In this document: one piece after another, positions 26,385 to 37,267 of the stretch | How positions within the stretch are numbered: the stretch's first letter is position 1 | Layout: every line of letters begins with the position of its first letter | Assembly (NCBI RefSeq): GCF_014201335.1 | Contig: NZ_JACHEB010000004.1 | Coordinates: 1 to 64,000 of the forward strand | Direction: 5' to 3' | From: Tunturiibacter gelidiferens | Lineage (GTDB): Bacteria > Acidobacteriota > Terriglobia > Terriglobales > Acidobacteriaceae | Length of the DNA: 64,000 nucleotides | Notes under the pieces: generated by a model | Database searches by the model: none | Seen by the model: the letters and a program-made list of their open reading frames with translations, nothing else | What the model was told of the DNA's origin: nothing | Program-made: the position numbers and the translations under genes

Positions 26385-28001
26385 CTATTGTTTCTTGCCA
26401 AAAAGTTTCGAGAGTTTCTTCTTTATTGTCGCGGCGTTGCCTTTCATCAGGCCGTTCACGTCAGCGGTGATGACGGGCTCTTCTGCCGTGCCAGTGATGC
26501 TGATGGGGATACCAGTCGCAGTCGAAGGTTTGGCGGTGTCAGACGTGCTGTTTAGCTTTGTAAGGAGATTTACGCCGACCTTATTTAGACCTTTCGCGCT
26601 CGTAACCTTAGAGATCAAGTGGAAGTCGAGCGCTCCAGAGGGTGACACCGTGCCGCTGCCGGTAGACTCGCCGAGCGCAGGAAGGACCGAGTAAATCTTC
26701 GTGCTCTCGCTGCCTGATTTGGTGATGCGCACGTTGGCCCGGGAGATATCGATGACAGTGGTATCGCCAGTTTTGATGCCACCCAAAGCGGCGATACCAG
26801 CGATCTTGGAACCGAGGTCGTACCCTACCAATTTTGTATTTTTGATTTCATAGGAGCCAACGATGACGTTGTCTGTTGGGGAGCCCTTGATGGTGAAGTC
26901 GGCGGACAGTGTTCCGCCCTTGAGGGTGGCACCGTTTGGGAGCTTTACGCCGACGGCTGGCATAAGCGCCTGCAGATCATTGATGGGGACACTTTGAGCC
27001 AGCAGCTTGAGGTCGAAGACCGGAACGTTTGCGGCGAGTTGATAGTTGCCCTTGATGTGAATTGCAATCGCGCCGGTCTGAAAGACGAGATCGGAGACTT
27101 GGCCACTGTTGCTTCTGAGTGAGTGGACAACCTGATAGCTGACATCAATAGGGTACGGAGCTGCCTTGCCTCCCTTGAGGAGGATGAGCTGTTCAGCGTG
27201 GACTTTGCCGTCGCTGGTGACATTTACGCCGTCTGAGGCAATGTGCGCATCGAGGCCGCCGATCATGGAGATCCCGGCCGCTGGGTCAACATAACCGGCG
27301 GCGACAGGGTCGAGATGCTGAATTTTGACCTGTGTGTTGAAGGTGGTGAAGGCGGCGTCTTGCGGATTGATAGGCCCGACGGTTCCCGAGACTTCTACCT
27401 TGCCGTCGCCGGGCAGCGAAGCACTCACCGTAAACGGAAAGGCCTGGCCTAAGGAGAAGTGCTCCAACTCGACGTAGAGATGGTCGTAGACCTGGGGATT
27501 TTTCTGCAAGGGCAGGGTTTCCATCTTGGCGTTGCCGTCTTTGATGGTTATCTGATCGACCGGGAGATCAGGCAAAGTGGTCGATCGAGTGGTGTTCAGA
27601 GAGTCTGTGCCGTGGCTCAGGGTAGAGAAATTCCAGGTTCCATCCTCGGCGCGGATCAGATGGATTTGGGGGGCATCGACCTCGAAACTTCGCACGAGCA
27701 GCTCATGGTGGAAGATCAGTGGCTTCATCTGAACGCCAATGTGCAATCGTTTCGCAGTAAAGAATGGAGTCTGGCCGAACTTAGGATCTTCGGCTATGGC
27801 GAGATCGTTCGCTACTAGGCTTCCTTTCATGACGGAAAGGCTCAAATCGCCGAGGGTGACCTTACGGGAAAGTGCTGCGCTGAGCCTACTCTCGACGATA
27901 GGACGAAACGTGTTGGCGTTCACGAAGAGGGGCACGGCCGCCGCTACGACTATCGGTAGTGCGCTAGCTGCAGCCAAAACGATCTTGACCGATTTCTTCA
28001 C
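26385..28001 (-). CDS. AsmA-family protein
   Basis: One N-terminal membrane segment (VKIVLAAASALPIVVAAAVPL) is followed by the AsmA N-domain (NANTFRPIVESRLSAALSRKVTLGDLSLS) and a long beta-rich periplasmic part. I place the start at GTG 28001, because GGAGG lies 4 nt before it. A longer reading to 28052 also begins with GTG but without such a site. AsmA-like proteins act in outer-membrane lipid transport or biogenesis. About 262 nt separate it from trpE, so it probably has its own promoter. Confidence 0.85.
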   Translation of the reverse strand: MKKSVKIVLAAASALPIVVAAAVPLFVNANTFRPIVESRLSAALSRKVTLGDLSLSVMKGSLVANDLAIAEDPKFGQTPFFTAKRLHIGVQMKPLIFHHELLVRSFEVDAPQIHLIRAEDGTWNFSTLSHGTDSLNTTRSTTLPDLPVDQITIKDGNAKMETLPLQKNPQVYDHLYVELEHFSLGQAFPFTVSASLPGDGKVEVSGTVGPINPQDAAFTTFNTQVKIQHLDPVAAGYVDPAAGISMIGGLDAHIASDGVNVTSDGKVHAEQLILLKGGKAAPYPIDVSYQVVHSLRSNSGQVSDLVFQTGAIAIHIKGNYQLAANVPVFDLKLLAQSVPINDLQALMPAVGVKLPNGATLKGGTLSADFTIKGSPTDNVIVGSYEIKNTKLVGYDLGSKIAGIAALGGIKTGDTTVIDISRANVRITKSGSESTKIYSVLPALGESTGSGTVSPSGALDFHLISKVTSAKGLNKVGVNLLTKLNSTSDTAKPSTATGIPISITGTAEEPVITADVNGLMKGNAATIKKKLSKLFGKKQ

Positions 28002-28263
28002 GAATCCTCCGTTGTGGCAAAGCCGCACCCCATTGTCACCGACTTTCCTCACCTGAAGGGTTTGATTGGCGGGAAAAGGTTAAAGACAATCCCGCTCTTG
28101 CCGGAAAGGTTCGACCAAAATCGAACTTCGGGTGGTCAGAATTAGTCCTGAGAAGCCGGCTTCCTCGAAGGTAATGCCGTTATTTCCGCAAGAAGGGGTG
28201 ATCGGCAGCTTTCACTATAGACTCTGACAATTGCGTGGACTGACGTGACTCAAGCATCGATCT

Positions 28264-29778
28264 CTAAACTCCCCGCGCCCGTTCGATCGCCCTTACCACC
28301 GCTCGCGCCTTATTCACAGACTCCTCAAACTCCTTCTCTGGAACCGAATCTGCCACGATCCCCCCGCCCGATTGAAAGTGCCCCTGCCTGCCGTTCATGA
28401 ATAGTGTCCGAATCGCGATGCAGGAATCCAGATTCCCGCTGAAGTCTGCATAGAGAACGCTGCCGCCGTAGACTCCGCGCCGTGCCGGCTCCAGCTCTTC
28501 GATGATCTCCATCGCTCGGATCTTCGGTGCGCCGCTGAGCGTTCCGGCAGGGAAGCAGGCGCGAAACGCATCCAGCGCCCCCAGCTCCGAACGCAGGGTG
28601 CCTTCCAGCGCACTCACCAGATGCATCACATGGCTGTACCGCTCCACGAACATCAGATCCTTCACCTTCACCGACCCAAACTCACTCACCCGTCCAACAT
28701 CATTCCTCCCGAGGTCGACCAACATAATGTGCTCGGCCACCTCCTTCTCATCCGCGCGCAGATCAGCTTCCATTGCGCGGTCCTCCACCTCATCGGCACT
28801 GCGCGGACGTGTCCCTGCAATTGGTCGATACTCCACCTCGCGCCCGTGCACACGCACAAGCAGCTCAGGCGAAGACCCCACGATATGTGCAAGGTGCCCC
28901 TTCTTCGCGGTCTTTTCCTCCAGCCCGAAGCGCAAAAAATACATGTAGGGCGAAGGGTTCACGATGCGGAGTGCTCGATAGATTTCAAACGCATCGACTC
29001 CAGGGACACAATCGAACCGCTGCGAAATAACACATTGAAACACGTCGCCAGAAGCGATGTACTCTTTCGTCTTCTCGATGGCCTTCAGAAACGCAGCCTT
29101 CGGAGTTCTCGAGGTTATTTTGAGCTTGCCTTCCGGCCGATTCTTCTTTCGGATTGGCAGCGCACTCGCCAAGCGTTTTTCCATCTTGTTCAGCCGACGC
29201 ACGGCCCGTTCGTAGGCGCCTTCGCGAGGCTCTCGCGTCAGGTCCGCCGTCACCATCAGGTGAATCTCCTTCTTCACGTGATCGAAGGCCAGCACCTGGT
29301 CGAAGAACATCAGGCATGCGTCCGGCACTCCGAGCTCATCCTTGGCCAGCGAGGGCAACTTCTCAATCTGCCGCACGACGTCGTAAGCAAAGAACCCAAC
29401 CGCACCTGCCGTAAACGGAGGCAGACCCGGCAATCGCGCCGGAGTGTGCCCACTCAGAGCCCGCTTTAGCTCCTCAAAGATATCTCCGTCGAACCTATGC
29501 TCGCGCCGTCCTTCGCGAACCGTGATGCGTGTTCCCCGCGCCGTCATCTTTTTGTAGGGTTGGATGCCGATGAAGGTGTAACGACCGACATGCTCGCCAC
29601 CTTCGACCGATTCAAGCAGAAACGCCTCTGGCTCTTCCGATGCGATGCGCAAAAACGCCGAAACCGGAGTTTCGAGGTCTGCCGTTACTGTCCGATAAAC
29701 GGGCACCAGCGAATGGTTACGACTTAGTTTCAGAAATTCGCGAGCGGGGGGAAGGGAATTGGAGTCGAAAGAAGGCAT
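28264..29778 (-). CDS. trpE: Anthranilate synthase component I
   Basis: The enzyme makes anthranilate from chorismate, the first step of tryptophan synthesis. The regulatory tryptophan-binding motif LLES lies in the N-terminal part (EAFLLESVEGGEHVGRYTFIG). The chorismate-binding core includes IAGTRPRS, DLGRNDVGRV and FPAGTLSGAPKIRAMEII. I start at ATG 29778 (504 residues). ATGs at 29790 and 29793 are equally possible, and longer readings add unrelated sequence. Confidence 0.93.
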   Translation of the reverse strand: MPSFDSNSLPPAREFLKLSRNHSLVPVYRTVTADLETPVSAFLRIASEEPEAFLLESVEGGEHVGRYTFIGIQPYKKMTARGTRITVREGRREHRFDGDIFEELKRALSGHTPARLPGLPPFTAGAVGFFAYDVVRQIEKLPSLAKDELGVPDACLMFFDQVLAFDHVKKEIHLMVTADLTREPREGAYERAVRRLNKMEKRLASALPIRKKNRPEGKLKITSRTPKAAFLKAIEKTKEYIASGDVFQCVISQRFDCVPGVDAFEIYRALRIVNPSPYMYFLRFGLEEKTAKKGHLAHIVGSSPELLVRVHGREVEYRPIAGTRPRSADEVEDRAMEADLRADEKEVAEHIMLVDLGRNDVGRVSEFGSVKVKDLMFVERYSHVMHLVSALEGTLRSELGALDAFRACFPAGTLSGAPKIRAMEIIEELEPARRGVYGGSVLYADFSGNLDSCIAIRTLFMNGRQGHFQSGGGIVADSVPEKEFEESVNKARAVVRAIERARGV

Positions 29779-29867
29779 AGCTACATCCATCATAAATGCA
29801 GGTTTATCCGTGTTTAATGTCCGGCGGCCTACTCTTGACGACAGTGGCTCCTCCCCCATCCGTTCGA

Positions 29868-29897
29868 TTGCACATCGTCGTTCGACGAGCCTATACT
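29868..29897 (+). promoter_or_regulatory. Candidate sigma-70 promoter for gdhA
   Basis: TTGCAC (29868-29873) and TATACT (29892-29897) are 18 nt apart, which gives a leader of about 105 nt before the glutamate dehydrogenase ATG. Confidence 0.45.
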
Positions 29898-30007
29898 CCT
29901 CGAGTTTGGCCACAGACCGGTCTGGCACAAGCTTATCCTGCTTCCAGTGAGGCAAAACGATGGCCGGAGAATCGCTGATACCAGCAACAGAACAAAGGAC
30001 AGTAAAA

Positions 30008-31273
<1,266 letters not shown>

Positions 31274-31292
31274 CTCTTGAATCGCCAGAGTA

Positions 31293-31324
31293 AAAGAGGT
31301 AGCCCACGAGGCTGCCTCTTTTTA
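31293..31324. terminator. Bidirectional terminator between gdhA and the VCBS gene
   Basis: AAAGAGGTAGCC pairs with GGCTGCCTCTTT (31310-31321) with one G-U pair, followed by TTT on the plus strand and by a T-run on the minus strand. It serves two convergent genes. Confidence 0.85.
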
Positions 31325-31349
31325 TTTGCAGTAACTGCCGCTTCGATTT

Positions 31350-34064
31350 TCAGAGCAGCTTCTCCTTTACCGTGAGCTTTACTTTGACCGTCACGATGCT
31401 CGCAACCTGTCCGGCCTCGGTTCCAATAACTCGAATCGTATAGCTTCCCGGCTTCGTCCCGAGATCCGTGCAGGTTGCACATCCTGTTATCGAAGCAATT
31501 CCGAAGATCGCAACGACCGCAGCCAGCAGACTCTTGATCGCCCGTCTTCGCTTACCGGGTATGAGTATGACAATAAAAGCTGCGAGGGTCGTACTCGCAA
31601 ACGGCAGACTGGCCGTCCTCGATTCGGAGTCCGCGACCGCGCATGATCGCGGAGGCATTACGCTCAGTTGCATCGTTGTCGTCCCGCCGCCTCCAGGAAT
31701 CGTCTGTGTTTGAAACGCACACGTCGCCTCTGTCGGCAGATCTCCGCACGACAGCTGCACGGGTTTCGTAGATCCAACCTCAGGAATCACCGCGACTTGC
31801 AGGTTCACCGTTCCGCCCACTGACGTGGTCGTAGAACCAGTTACAGAAATATTGAACTTGTCAGTCGTCGTCGCAAGCGGTAGCACCGTTACCGTCACTG
31901 GTGCTGAGGTAGATCCTAGATGGGTCGCATCGCCCGAGTACGCCGCCGTCAACGTATGTGTCCCTACGGAGAATCCGGAGCCTGCACTCGGCGGGCAACT
32001 GGCCGCCTCCGTCACAGCAATCGTACAAATATTTGTTGTGCCATCGAAAAAAGAGATCGTTCCGGTCGGTGTGCTTCCATCACTCGCTGTGACCCGCGCA
32101 GCACCACTTACCACCTGTCCCAAGTAGATCGTCGATGGTGTCGAAAGGCTAAAGACTGCGATGGTTGGGATCTTCGGAACAGCAGTTGTCTTAATTCTGT
32201 TCAGTAACACTGTGATCCCGCCGTTGGTCACACCGCCGCTCACCGGTGTCGTTAGGCTCCTGATCGTGGCATTCGCGAGGACCGTACCGCCGTTCGCAAT
32301 CACCAGATCCGTATATCCATCATTGTTTACATCGCCTGCCGAGATGGAGTTGATTCCCATTCCTGCCAGAAGGTGCTCTTCTTCACCAAAGACTCGTCCG
32401 CCCAGATTGTTCTGAACACTGACCACGTATCCGTCGCTCATGATCAGATCCGGACGTCCATCGCCATTCACATCGGCCACGGCCAGTTGGTAGAAGTTTC
32501 GCGACGGAGACATCACGACGGGAGCTTCAAAGCCCCCATCGCTGTTGCCGTACCAGATATAAATCGCGTTCGACGCAGCCGCCGTGGGATGAGCGTGATC
32601 GGCCTTGGAGTTGTCATACGCTACGATCACATCCTGATTGCCATCCCGATCGAGATCTTCGGTCATCGATGCTACCTGCACAAGACCAGCGACAAGCGGC
32701 GCTCCCGGAAGATTCACAACCTGAGGGCCAGGGGTCGCACTCACCTGTGAGGTCGTCGGTGTGGCTCCACCAGAGAACGTTCCATCTCCATTCCCGTGCA
32801 GCAGCAGCGCTTGCGAAGCCGCCACAGTCAAGATTGCATCTAGATTCTTCGAACCGCTGTACTCTCCCAAAGCTCCGCTCAGTGCAGGTTTCCCTGCCGC
32901 AAACGCGCGTGAGCTTCCAAGATTTCCATCCGCGTCTCCAAACAGAATCGCGATTCCTTCAGGCGAATCGACTGCCACATCGAGAACGCCATCGTCATTA
33001 AAGTCTCCAGACGCAAAGCTTGTTCTGCCCGGTCCCGCGTTATAGATCCCACCCAGCATCAGATTCAAGTCGCTCTTCTCCACCAACACGCTCATGCCTG
33101 CCGGAGTCGCCGTATAAAAGATGTGTTGTCCTGAGGCACCGGTTACCGCGACCAGACGTCCTCCTAGACCTGTCGTCGCGTCGGCGTTCCCACTTCCGCC
33201 CTCGGATTCTGCCGAAAAATTTCCATCTGCGTTTCCGTGAAAGATCTCGATCTGCCCATCGACGCCCTCCAATACAAGGTCGGGATGCCCATCGTCATCC
33301 AAATCCTGCAGCAGCATGCTCTGCGCAGCACTCGACCCCCCATAAAGTCCCGCAGGTGTCAGTAGTCCATCGGCCGAGCCAAGAAAAACATCTGCAACGC
33401 CACCTGTGACAGACTGAATGACCAGATCGGCGTGACCATCCCCATTCAAATCCGAAGTCATCATTGGCCCGACGCCATTCGGAAGTTGCGTTCCGACAAT
33501 CTTTACCAAGATGCCGTTTTCGTCGCTTGTCAATGTGATCAACGAAGGGTTCGCAGCGTCTTCCACCAGCAGATCCATGTACCCCGTATCGTGCAGCTGC
33601 GCGCCCTTCACGTAACGGAACAGAGGTGCATTCGTTCCTAAAATTGCGAAGGTTCCAACCTCCTGTGCGGATGCAAATGTCCCATCGCCGTTCCCCAACG
33701 CCAGATACGCTTTCCCAAGCCCAACCGCACCCCACACCCATGCCAGGTCCGCGTGCCCATCATGATTGAAGTCTGCAACAGCAATCGACGCCCCCGCTGT
33801 CGGGATCGTCTGGCCGGCGGCGAAGGTTCCATCTCCGTTACTTAACAAAACATGAGTCGTCGATGCGGTGCGGGTAGCACCGTAATCGGTATAGATCAAG
33901 TCCGTCCTGCCGTCCCCGTTCAAATCTGCCGCCACAATCCCGGACGGCCAATTCCCCGTCGCGATCACCAAAGGTTGCTGAAATTGTTGGGCCATTGCAG
34001 CCATGGCCAGTAGGCTCAGAGCGCATACGGTGATTGTCTTGGGCAGAACGCTTCGCATCAGCAT
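31350..34064 (-). CDS. Secreted FG-GAP/VCBS repeat protein with Ig-like domains
   Basis: The 904-residue protein has a signal peptide (ITVCALSLLAMAAMAQ). At least eight FG-GAP-type repeats follow, each with a calcium-binding DxDxDG-like loop (for example DLNGDGRTDLIYTD, DFNHDGHADLAWV, DVNNDGYTDLVIANG), likely forming a beta-propeller. Bacterial Ig-like repeats follow (GTISFFDGT, HTLTAAYSGDATHLGS). Near the C-terminus are a hydrophobic segment and a Cys-containing GCATC. It is probably surface-exposed or secreted. Its ligand is unknown. Confidence 0.9.
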   Translation of the reverse strand: MLMRSVLPKTITVCALSLLAMAAMAQQFQQPLVIATGNWPSGIVAADLNGDGRTDLIYTDYGATRTASTTHVLLSNGDGTFAAGQTIPTAGASIAVADFNHDGHADLAWVWGAVGLGKAYLALGNGDGTFASAQEVGTFAILGTNAPLFRYVKGAQLHDTGYMDLLVEDAANPSLITLTSDENGILVKIVGTQLPNGVGPMMTSDLNGDGHADLVIQSVTGGVADVFLGSADGLLTPAGLYGGSSAAQSMLLQDLDDDGHPDLVLEGVDGQIEIFHGNADGNFSAESEGGSGNADATTGLGGRLVAVTGASGQHIFYTATPAGMSVLVEKSDLNLMLGGIYNAGPGRTSFASGDFNDDGVLDVAVDSPEGIAILFGDADGNLGSSRAFAAGKPALSGALGEYSGSKNLDAILTVAASQALLLHGNGDGTFSGGATPTTSQVSATPGPQVVNLPGAPLVAGLVQVASMTEDLDRDGNQDVIVAYDNSKADHAHPTAAASNAIYIWYGNSDGGFEAPVVMSPSRNFYQLAVADVNGDGRPDLIMSDGYVVSVQNNLGGRVFGEEEHLLAGMGINSISAGDVNNDGYTDLVIANGGTVLANATIRSLTTPVSGGVTNGGITVLLNRIKTTAVPKIPTIAVFSLSTPSTIYLGQVVSGAARVTASDGSTPTGTISFFDGTTNICTIAVTEAASCPPSAGSGFSVGTHTLTAAYSGDATHLGSTSAPVTVTVLPLATTTDKFNISVTGSTTTSVGGTVNLQVAVIPEVGSTKPVQLSCGDLPTEATCAFQTQTIPGGGGTTTMQLSVMPPRSCAVADSESRTASLPFASTTLAAFIVILIPGKRRRAIKSLLAAVVAIFGIASITGCATCTDLGTKPGSYTIRVIGTEAGQVASIVTVKVKLTVKEKLL

Positions 34065-34437
34065 GTCGCACGCTCGAACTGTCTTCTCTATCGGCGTCTT
34101 TAGGCGAAGGTAGAGGGCGGCTCTGAGGGGAAAGGAGTTATGCAGGAACCACCGTCTTCAGCAGAGGTCAGTGGAGCTTTTAGGATTGTCTCGGCCAGCA
34201 TGGGACTTCCCCTAAACCCTCCCAGCCGTCTCACCGATAACTCTCAAGAAAGTCTGGCTCTCTGCTGGACAACCTGAATCGTGACAAAGACATACCGGCG
34301 GGAGCGTCGGCTTGCTTTTCTCCATGGCATTCACGCCCTGCAACTTCCGGTCAGCGTGATCCTTTCCCACTTTCGCGCGTCTTACTGTGGCAGAATGCTA
34401 TTGTCGGTGCCTCTGCCGCGAGCCGCGTAACCTCTCG
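34065..34437. other. Intergenic region, divergent promoters
   Basis: The 373 nt lie between the VCBS gene (minus) and pgsA (plus) and should hold both promoters. A 45-codon reading at 34140-34277 has AAGGAG only 2 nt before its ATG and no recognisable product. I do not call it a gene. Confidence 0.5.
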
Positions 34438-35130
34438 ATGAATCTGCCAAACTCCATTACGATGAGCCGTATCGCATGCGTCCCGCTGCTCATTTGGATA
34501 CTCTCGCCCGCGTTCCCCTTTACCGTCGCTCACGGCGCGACGGGATTGCGTGGAGGCGAACAGGAGATCATCGCCAGCATTGTCTTCATCCTCGCCAGCA
34601 TTACCGACGGTCTCGACGGCTATCTCGCCCGCAGACGCAAACAGATCACCACCATGGGCATGCTTCTCGACCCCCTCGCCGACAAGCTCATGATCACCGC
34701 CGCCTACATCATCCTGGTGGCTTACAACCCCCGCATCGTGCCACCCTGGATCGCGGTCCTGGTTATCGGCCGCGAGTTCCTGGTCTCTGGCCTGCGCAGC
34801 ATCGCCGCGACGGAAGGCTTCACGATCGAAGCCAGTGAGATCGGCAAGCTGAAGACTGTCATTCAGATCGTCTCCGTCGTCGCGGCCATCCTCGCACACC
34901 GATGGGACTACTGGAACTGGGGCGGGTACATCGTCGGCGTTCACTTCATCGCCGTCACCGCCATCTACTGGATGACCATCGTCTCGATCATCTCTGCGGT
35001 CGACTACTTCATCGGCTTCTGGAAGAAGATCGACCACGCCTCCGACAAACGCCGCAAGCGCCGCAGTTTCGTCCTAAGCCGTAAGCCCAAACCGGTACCG
35101 CCAGCAGAGCATCCCTCCCGCATCTCCTAA
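34438..35130 (+). CDS. pgsA: CDP-diacylglycerol-glycerol-3-phosphate 3-phosphatidyltransferase
   Basis: The enzyme makes phosphatidylglycerol phosphate, the committed step to PG and cardiolipin. Start at ATG 34438 (230 residues, MNLPNSITMSRI), the usual beginning. The CDP-alcohol phosphotransferase signature DG-x2-DG-x2-AR-x8-G-x3-D-x3-D reads out fully in DGLDGYLARRRKQ...GMLLDPLADK. Several membrane helices are present, plus a basic Pro/Lys-rich tail of about 30 residues. Confidence 0.93.
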   Translation: MNLPNSITMSRIACVPLLIWILSPAFPFTVAHGATGLRGGEQEIIASIVFILASITDGLDGYLARRRKQITTMGMLLDPLADKLMITAAYIILVAYNPRIVPPWIAVLVIGREFLVSGLRSIAATEGFTIEASEIGKLKTVIQIVSVVAAILAHRWDYWNWGGYIVGVHFIAVTAIYWMTIVSIISAVDYFIGFWKKIDHASDKRRKRRSFVLSRKPKPVPPAEHPSRIS

Positions 35131-35344
35131 GTTCTGGCGGAGTTGCAGTTGAACGAAAATTGATGTGGTCTGGATCTCGGGCCTGTGGCATACTGCTGGT
35201 GTTGGAGCGCCCTCCGCTCGACGCACGACCGGGCCTTGTTCTCGGATCGAATCGTCTCCAGCGAACAACACCTATCCGAGTCAATTGTGATGCTTTGCAG
35301 GCTTTGCTCATCAGCGAGGAGCCATGCCTCCCATTCCCTAAACC

Positions 35345-35360
35345 GCCTCTCGCGAGAGGC
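35345..35360. promoter_or_regulatory. 16-bp perfect palindrome next to a ribosome binding site
   Basis: GCCTCTCGCGAGAGGC is fully self-complementary and ends 3 nt before the GGAG of the small membrane protein gene. It could be an operator, or an RNA hairpin controlling access to the ribosome binding site. Confidence 0.5.
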
Positions 35361-35374
35361 CCTGGAGAAGTCAC

Positions 35375-35563
35375 ATGTCTGACGAAATCATCGCCATCAT
35401 CATTACTGTCGCCATCATCGGGCTCTTGTTCGCTTGGGCGCCATTCCTGAACTTTATCTGCCCACCGTGTGGCCGCTTCCTCGCACAACGTCGCATGGAA
35501 AAGGAAACGATCGAGAATAAGAAGATCAGGAAGTCATCCACTGTTGCTGCGATACGGCACTAA
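35375..35563 (+). CDS. Small single-pass membrane protein (62 aa)
   Basis: The N-terminus MSDEIIAIIITVAIIGLLFAWAPFL forms one membrane helix, followed by ICPPCGRFLA and a charged cytoplasmic tail. GGAG lies 7 nt before the ATG, which supports expression. I do not recognise the family. The CPPC pair could be a metal or redox site. Confidence 0.6.
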   Translation: MSDEIIAIIITVAIIGLLFAWAPFLNFICPPCGRFLAQRRMEKETIENKKIRKSSTVAAIRH

Positions 35564-35578
35564 GAGGAGATTCGCACT

Positions 35579-37102
35579 TTACTGCAGGATTGGAATCCCC
35601 GCTATTCTACGTGACCACTCCTCGGGACCTGTCGTATGCACGCTGGTCCCCTTGGTGTCGACGGCCACGGTCACAGGCATGTCCTGAACTTCGAACTCGT
35701 AGATCGCTTCCATTCCGAGGTCCGCGAACGCCAGCACCTTCGAGCTCTTGATCGCTTTCGAGACCAGATACGCCGCGCCACCGATTGCAATCAGATACAC
35801 CGACTCGAACTCGCGAATAGCATCGATTCCAGCAGGGCCACGTTCTGCTTTGCCGATCATGCCCAACAAGCCGGTCTCAGCCAGCATCTGCCGTGTGAAC
35901 TTGTCCATGCGCGTCGCTGTCGTCGGCCCCGCAGGCCCAACGGCTTCGTCACGCACAGCCTCCACCGGCCCAACGTAGTAGATGAACCTGTTCTTGAAAT
36001 TGACGGGCAGCTTTTCGCCTCGCGTCAGCATGTCAGTCATTCGTTTGTGGGCAGCATCGCGTCCGGTCAACAGCTTGCCTGACAGTAGAATGACCTCGCC
36101 GGGCTTCCATCTCTTCACATCCTCATGCGTAACGGTATTTAGATCGACCCGCCGTGCCGTATGGACGTCATACTCGAGCTTCGGCCACGCATCCAGTTTC
36201 GGCGGATCTACCATCACCGGCCCGCTTCCATCCAGCTTGAAGTGGAGATGCCGTGTCGCCGCGCAGTTTGGAATCATCGCCACTGGCAGGTTCGCCGCGT
36301 GCGTTGGAAAATCCATGATCTTCACATCCAGCACAGTCGTCAGGCCGCCCAGCCCCTGCGCGCCGATCCCCAACCGATTGACCTTGTGATACAGCTCAAT
36401 TCGCAGCTCTTCGATCTTCGTCTTGGCCCCCCGAGCGATCAACTCCTGCATATCGATCGGGTCCATCAGCGACTCTTTCGCCATCACCATCGCCTTCTCC
36501 GCAGTCCCTCCAATTCCGATCCCGAGCATCCCCGGTGGACACCAACCCGCACCCATCGTCGGCACTGTCTTCAGCACCCAGTCCACCAACGAGTCGGACG
36601 GATTGAGCATCGCAAACTTGCTCTTCGCCTCCGAGCCTCCGCCCTTCGAGGCAACCGTTACGTCAACATCCCCGCCTCCCACCAGCTCCACCACCACCAT
36701 CGCCGGGGTATTGTCCCCCGTATTTCTCCGCGTAAAGGCCGGGTCTTCAAGGATGCTCGGCCGCAACACGTTGTCAGCATTCCGCCAAGCTTCGCGCACG
36801 CCTTCATCGACCATCTCCTGCATCGTCATCATGCCACCGATGCCAGGTTCCCAGCGGACATCCATCCCCACCTTCACAAACGCCGTCACAATTCCCGTGT
36901 CCTGACAGATTGGCCGATGACCCTCGGCGCACATGCGGGAGTTGATCAAAATCTGCGCCATCGCATCTTTAGCGGCGTGGCTCTCTTCCATCTCGTAGGC
37001 TCGTGCCAGGTTCGTAATGTAGTCCACCGGGTGATAAAAGCTGATGTACTGCAGCGCATCGGCCACACTCCGGATAAAGTCGTCCTGCTTGATCGTCGCC
37101 AT
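35579..37102 (-). CDS. Fumarate hydratase class I (iron-sulfur)
   Basis: This 507-residue protein joins the alpha and beta domains of class I fumarase. The alpha domain shows CQDTG (cluster cysteine region) and GAGWCPPGMLGIGIGGTAEKA. The beta domain shows GEVILLSGKLLTGRDAAHKRM and the C-terminal region around SVHTTGPEEW. It interconverts fumarate and malate with an oxygen-sensitive 4Fe-4S cluster. Tartrate dehydratase is a related possibility, but the fused form favours fumarase. Confidence 0.92.
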   Translation of the reverse strand: MATIKQDDFIRSVADALQYISFYHPVDYITNLARAYEMEESHAAKDAMAQILINSRMCAEGHRPICQDTGIVTAFVKVGMDVRWEPGIGGMMTMQEMVDEGVREAWRNADNVLRPSILEDPAFTRRNTGDNTPAMVVVELVGGGDVDVTVASKGGGSEAKSKFAMLNPSDSLVDWVLKTVPTMGAGWCPPGMLGIGIGGTAEKAMVMAKESLMDPIDMQELIARGAKTKIEELRIELYHKVNRLGIGAQGLGGLTTVLDVKIMDFPTHAANLPVAMIPNCAATRHLHFKLDGSGPVMVDPPKLDAWPKLEYDVHTARRVDLNTVTHEDVKRWKPGEVILLSGKLLTGRDAAHKRMTDMLTRGEKLPVNFKNRFIYYVGPVEAVRDEAVGPAGPTTATRMDKFTRQMLAETGLLGMIGKAERGPAGIDAIREFESVYLIAIGGAAYLVSKAIKSSKVLAFADLGMEAIYEFEVQDMPVTVAVDTKGTSVHTTGPEEWSRRIAGIPILQ

Positions 37103-37217
37103 TACAAACTGCCTCCACGATGATTCCGCTACAGTATTTTACTTGCGCTTCAGCATCTCTGGCCTGAGGGAACCTTCGTGAACTCATGACCCAAGATCAA
37201 CTCAGCCCAAAACAAAA

Positions 37218-37247
37218 CGGGTGCAGCGAGATCTCTCGCCACACCCG
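37218..37247 (-). terminator. Terminator after the small outer-membrane protein gene
   Basis: A 30-nt symmetrical element, CGGGTG-CA-GCGAGA-TC-TCTCGC-CA-CACCCG, is followed on the minus strand by TTTTGTTTTG. Confidence 0.85.
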
Positions 37248-37267
37248 TCCCAAAAATCAACGACCTC

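Noticed and set aside
34140..34277. 45-codon reading after an AAGGAG site
   Set aside because: Spacing to the ATG is only 2 nt, with no recognisable product or hydrophobic segment. It is more likely promoter-region sequence.
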